This document shows positions 62,490 through 64,000 of a stretch of DNA of 64,000 nt, in pieces. Under the pieces are notes generated by a model that saw only the letters and a program-made list of their open reading frames with translations, was not told the DNA's origin and searched no databases. The stretch is from contig JAOPWC010000096.1 of NCBI GenBank assembly GCA_025965895.1, positions 1 to 64,000 of the forward strand, read 5' to 3'. The translations under genes and the position numbers were made by a program. Numbering within the stretch: the first letter of the stretch is position 1; each line of letters opens with the position of its first letter. Source of the DNA: Mycobacterium sp. (GTDB lineage: Bacteria > Actinomycetota > Actinomycetes > Mycobacteriales > Mycobacteriaceae).

Positions 62490-64000
62490 CGCCCGAATAC
62501 CCGTTCAGCGCGATCGTCGGCCACGACCAACTGCGGCTGGCATTGGTGCTGTGCGCGGTGCGGCCCGAGATCGGCGGCGTGCTCATCCGCGGCGAGAAGG
62601 GCACCGCGAAATCGACCGCGGTGCGCGGGTTGGCCGCAGTGCTGTCGCGTTTCGACGGGGCCGGCCGGCTCGTTGAGCTGCCGATCGGCGCCACCGAGGA
62701 CAGGGTGATCGGGTCGCTCGACCTGCAGCGTGTCCTGCGCGACGGTGAGCACGTATTCACGCCCGGGTTGTTGGCCCAGGCGCACGGTGGTGTGCTGTAC
62801 GTCGACGAGGTCAACCTGCTGGGAGATCACCTCGTCGACGTGCTGCTCGACGCGGCGGCGATGGGCCGGGTGCACATCGAACGCGACGGCGTGTCGCACA
62901 CACACGACGCACAATTCATGCTGGTCGGCACGATGAACCCCGAGGAAGGGGAGCTGCGTCCGCAGCTGCTCGACCGGTTCGGGCTGACCGTCGACGTGCG
63001 GGCGTCGCGCGACGTCGACGAGCGTGCCCGGGTGATCCGCCGGCGCATGAACTTCGAGGCCGACCCCGCCGCCTTCGCCGCGCGATACGTGCAGGCCGAC
63101 GAGGACCTGGCGCGCCGCATCGCGGTCGCCCGCGCGGCGGTGGGCGGGGTCGAGCTTCCCGACACGGAACTACGGCGGATTGCGGCGCTGTGTGCGGCGT
63201 TCGGCGTCGACGGGATGCGGGCGGACCTGGTGGTGGCGCGCGCGGCTGCCGCGCACGCCGCGTGGCGGGGAGCCGGCGCCGTCGGGGAGGAGGACATTCG
63301 TGTCGCCGCCGAGCTGGCCCTGCCGCACCGGCGCCGCCGCGACCCCTTCGACGAGCCGGGGCTTGACCCGCAGCGACTGGACGAGGCCCTGGCACAAGCC
63401 CGTGACAGCGAGCCGGATCCCGAGCCCGATCCGCCCGGCGGCGGTGTGTCAGCGGAAAGCACAGCGCCGCAATCACATTCGGACGGTGTTCCACGACGCA
63501 GCGATCCGCCGCTCGCGCCGTTCCGCACCAGAGTGCTGACCGTGCCGGGCGTCGGCGACGGTGCGCCCGGCCGCCGGTCGCGCGCCCGCAACCGCCACGG
63601 CAGCCCGATATCGGCGCACCCGACAGACGGATTCGGTGTGCATCTGTTCGGCACGGTGCTGGCCGCGGCGCGGCGAGCCGACCGGCCGGGCCCGCCCCGG
63701 GTAGCGGCCGACGATGTCCGCCGCGCGATACGTGAAGGGCGGGAAAGCAATACGGTGATCTTCCTGGTCGACGCGTCGGGCTCGATGGCCGCGCGGGACA
63801 GGATGGCCGCCGTCAGCGGCGCGACGGTGTCGCTGCTGCGTGACGCCTACCAGCGACGCGACAAGGTCGCGGTGATCGTGTTCCGTGGCAACAGCGCCCG
63901 GGTGCTGCTGCCGCCGACGTCGTCGGTGCACATCGCATCGGCGCGGCTGGCGCAATTCGACATCGGTGGCACGACACCGCTCGCCGAAGGGCTGCTGGCC
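62486..64000 (+). CDS. Mg/Co-chelatase-like ATPase with VWA domain (5' part)
   Basis: At least 505 residues, running off the right edge. The N-terminal AAA+ domain has Walker [10 protein letters not shown] (residues 36-44) and Walker [18 protein letters not shown] Pro/Asp-rich linker (about 310-330) leads to a von Willebrand A domain whose MIDAS begins at D429 ([10 protein letters not shown]). ChlI- and ChlD-like parts are fused in one chain, as in M. tuberculosis Rv2850c, and the gene normally precedes cobO and cobB there, which suggests cobalt insertion. GTG 62486 overlaps the GNAT stop. Confidence 0.92.
   Translation, partial: MTPEYPFSAIVGHDQLRLALVLCAVRPEIGGVLIRGEKGTAKSTAVRGLAAVLSRFDGAGRLVELPIGATEDRVIGSLDLQRVLRDGEHVFTPGLLAQAHGGVLYVDEVNLLGDHLVDVLLDAAAMGRVHIERDGVSHTHDAQFMLVGTMNPEEGELRPQLLDRFGLTVDVRASRDVDERARVIRRRMNFEADPAAFAARYVQADEDLARRIAVARAAVGGVELPDTELRRIAALCAAFGVDGMRADLVVARAAAAHAAWRGAGAVGEEDIRVAAELALPHRRRRDPFDEPGLDPQRLDEALAQARDSEPDPEPDPPGGGVSAESTAPQSHSDGVPRRSDPPLAPFRTRVLTVPGVGDGAPGRRSRARNRHGSPISAHPTDGFGVHLFGTVLAAARRADRPGPPRVAADDVRRAIREGRESNTVIFLVDASGSMAARDRMAAVSGATVSLLRDAYQRRDKVAVIVFRGNSARVLLPPTSSVHIASARLAQFDIGGTTPLAEGLLA

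Overview
The window is high-GC actinobacterial chromosome. Its gene order follows the Mycobacterium tuberculosis segment from pyrH (Rv2883c) down to the chelatase gene Rv2850c: pyrH-frr-cdsA, rlmN, an mpt53/ccdA-type pair, dxr-rip-ispG-GNAT, the penicillin-binding lipoprotein, mapB, glnA4-amidotransferase-aldC-SDR, nicT, mtr, mqo-GNAT-chelatase. The extra permeases, osmolyte genes and transporters between these blocks point to an environmental Mycobacterium/Mycolicibacterium rather than M. tuberculosis itself. This assignment rests on recognised proteins and order; no search was run.

Layout. 0-7 kb: a MarR/methyltransferase divergent pair, the essential pyrH-frr-cdsA run, a DMT exporter with a divergent LysR gene, rlmN and a DUF2631 membrane protein, then gene debris that includes a photolyase remnant. 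7-16.8 kb: a nitrilase/permease pair, a secreted thioredoxin with a CcdA-type partner, a ribbon-helix-helix/DUF4097 pair with a triple-repeat operator, and the isoprenoid/site-2-protease genes dxr-rip-ispG. 16.8-30.6 kb: a decayed redoxin gene, a PBP, a cation-transporter-like protein, a HET-C-like secreted protein, DUF1707, mapB, cobQ, a lipoprotein, a serine-less alpha/beta hydrolase, a two-gene cluster for N-acetylglutaminylglutamine amide (osmolyte) synthesis, and nicT. 30.6-37.8 kb: a Fur-family regulator divergent from nicT with a Nur-box-like site between them, then an APC permease divergent from a tightly overlapping five-gene gamma-glutamylation operon (glnA4, C26 hydrolase, aldehyde dehydrogenase, SDR, GntR).

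37.8-57.8 kb interrupts the tuberculosis-like order. It carries TrkA, a K+/H+ antiporter, a KimA-like K+ importer, an SDR, an FHA-PP2C fusion, an MBL hydrolase, an O-methyltransferase, an MmpL-like RND protein, an esterase, a CRP-family regulator, a YihY-family protein and a lipase. Three gene remnants lie among them (STAS, DUF1254/DUF1214, PAP2). 57.8-64 kb returns to conserved order with mtr, a lysophospholipase-like gene, mqo, a GNAT gene and the start of a Mg/Co-chelatase-like gene that runs off the window.

Themes that join the genes are nickel uptake and its control, polyamine/ethanolamine-type amine catabolism through gamma-glutamyl intermediates, and osmotic/potassium balance. I saw no rRNA, tRNA, CRISPR array, prophage or intact insertion sequence. 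The clearest new leads are regulatory: a three-fold 11-bp-periodic repeat before an RHH gene, a Nur-box match between nicT and its Fur-family neighbour, and a 24-bp palindrome in front of glnA4.
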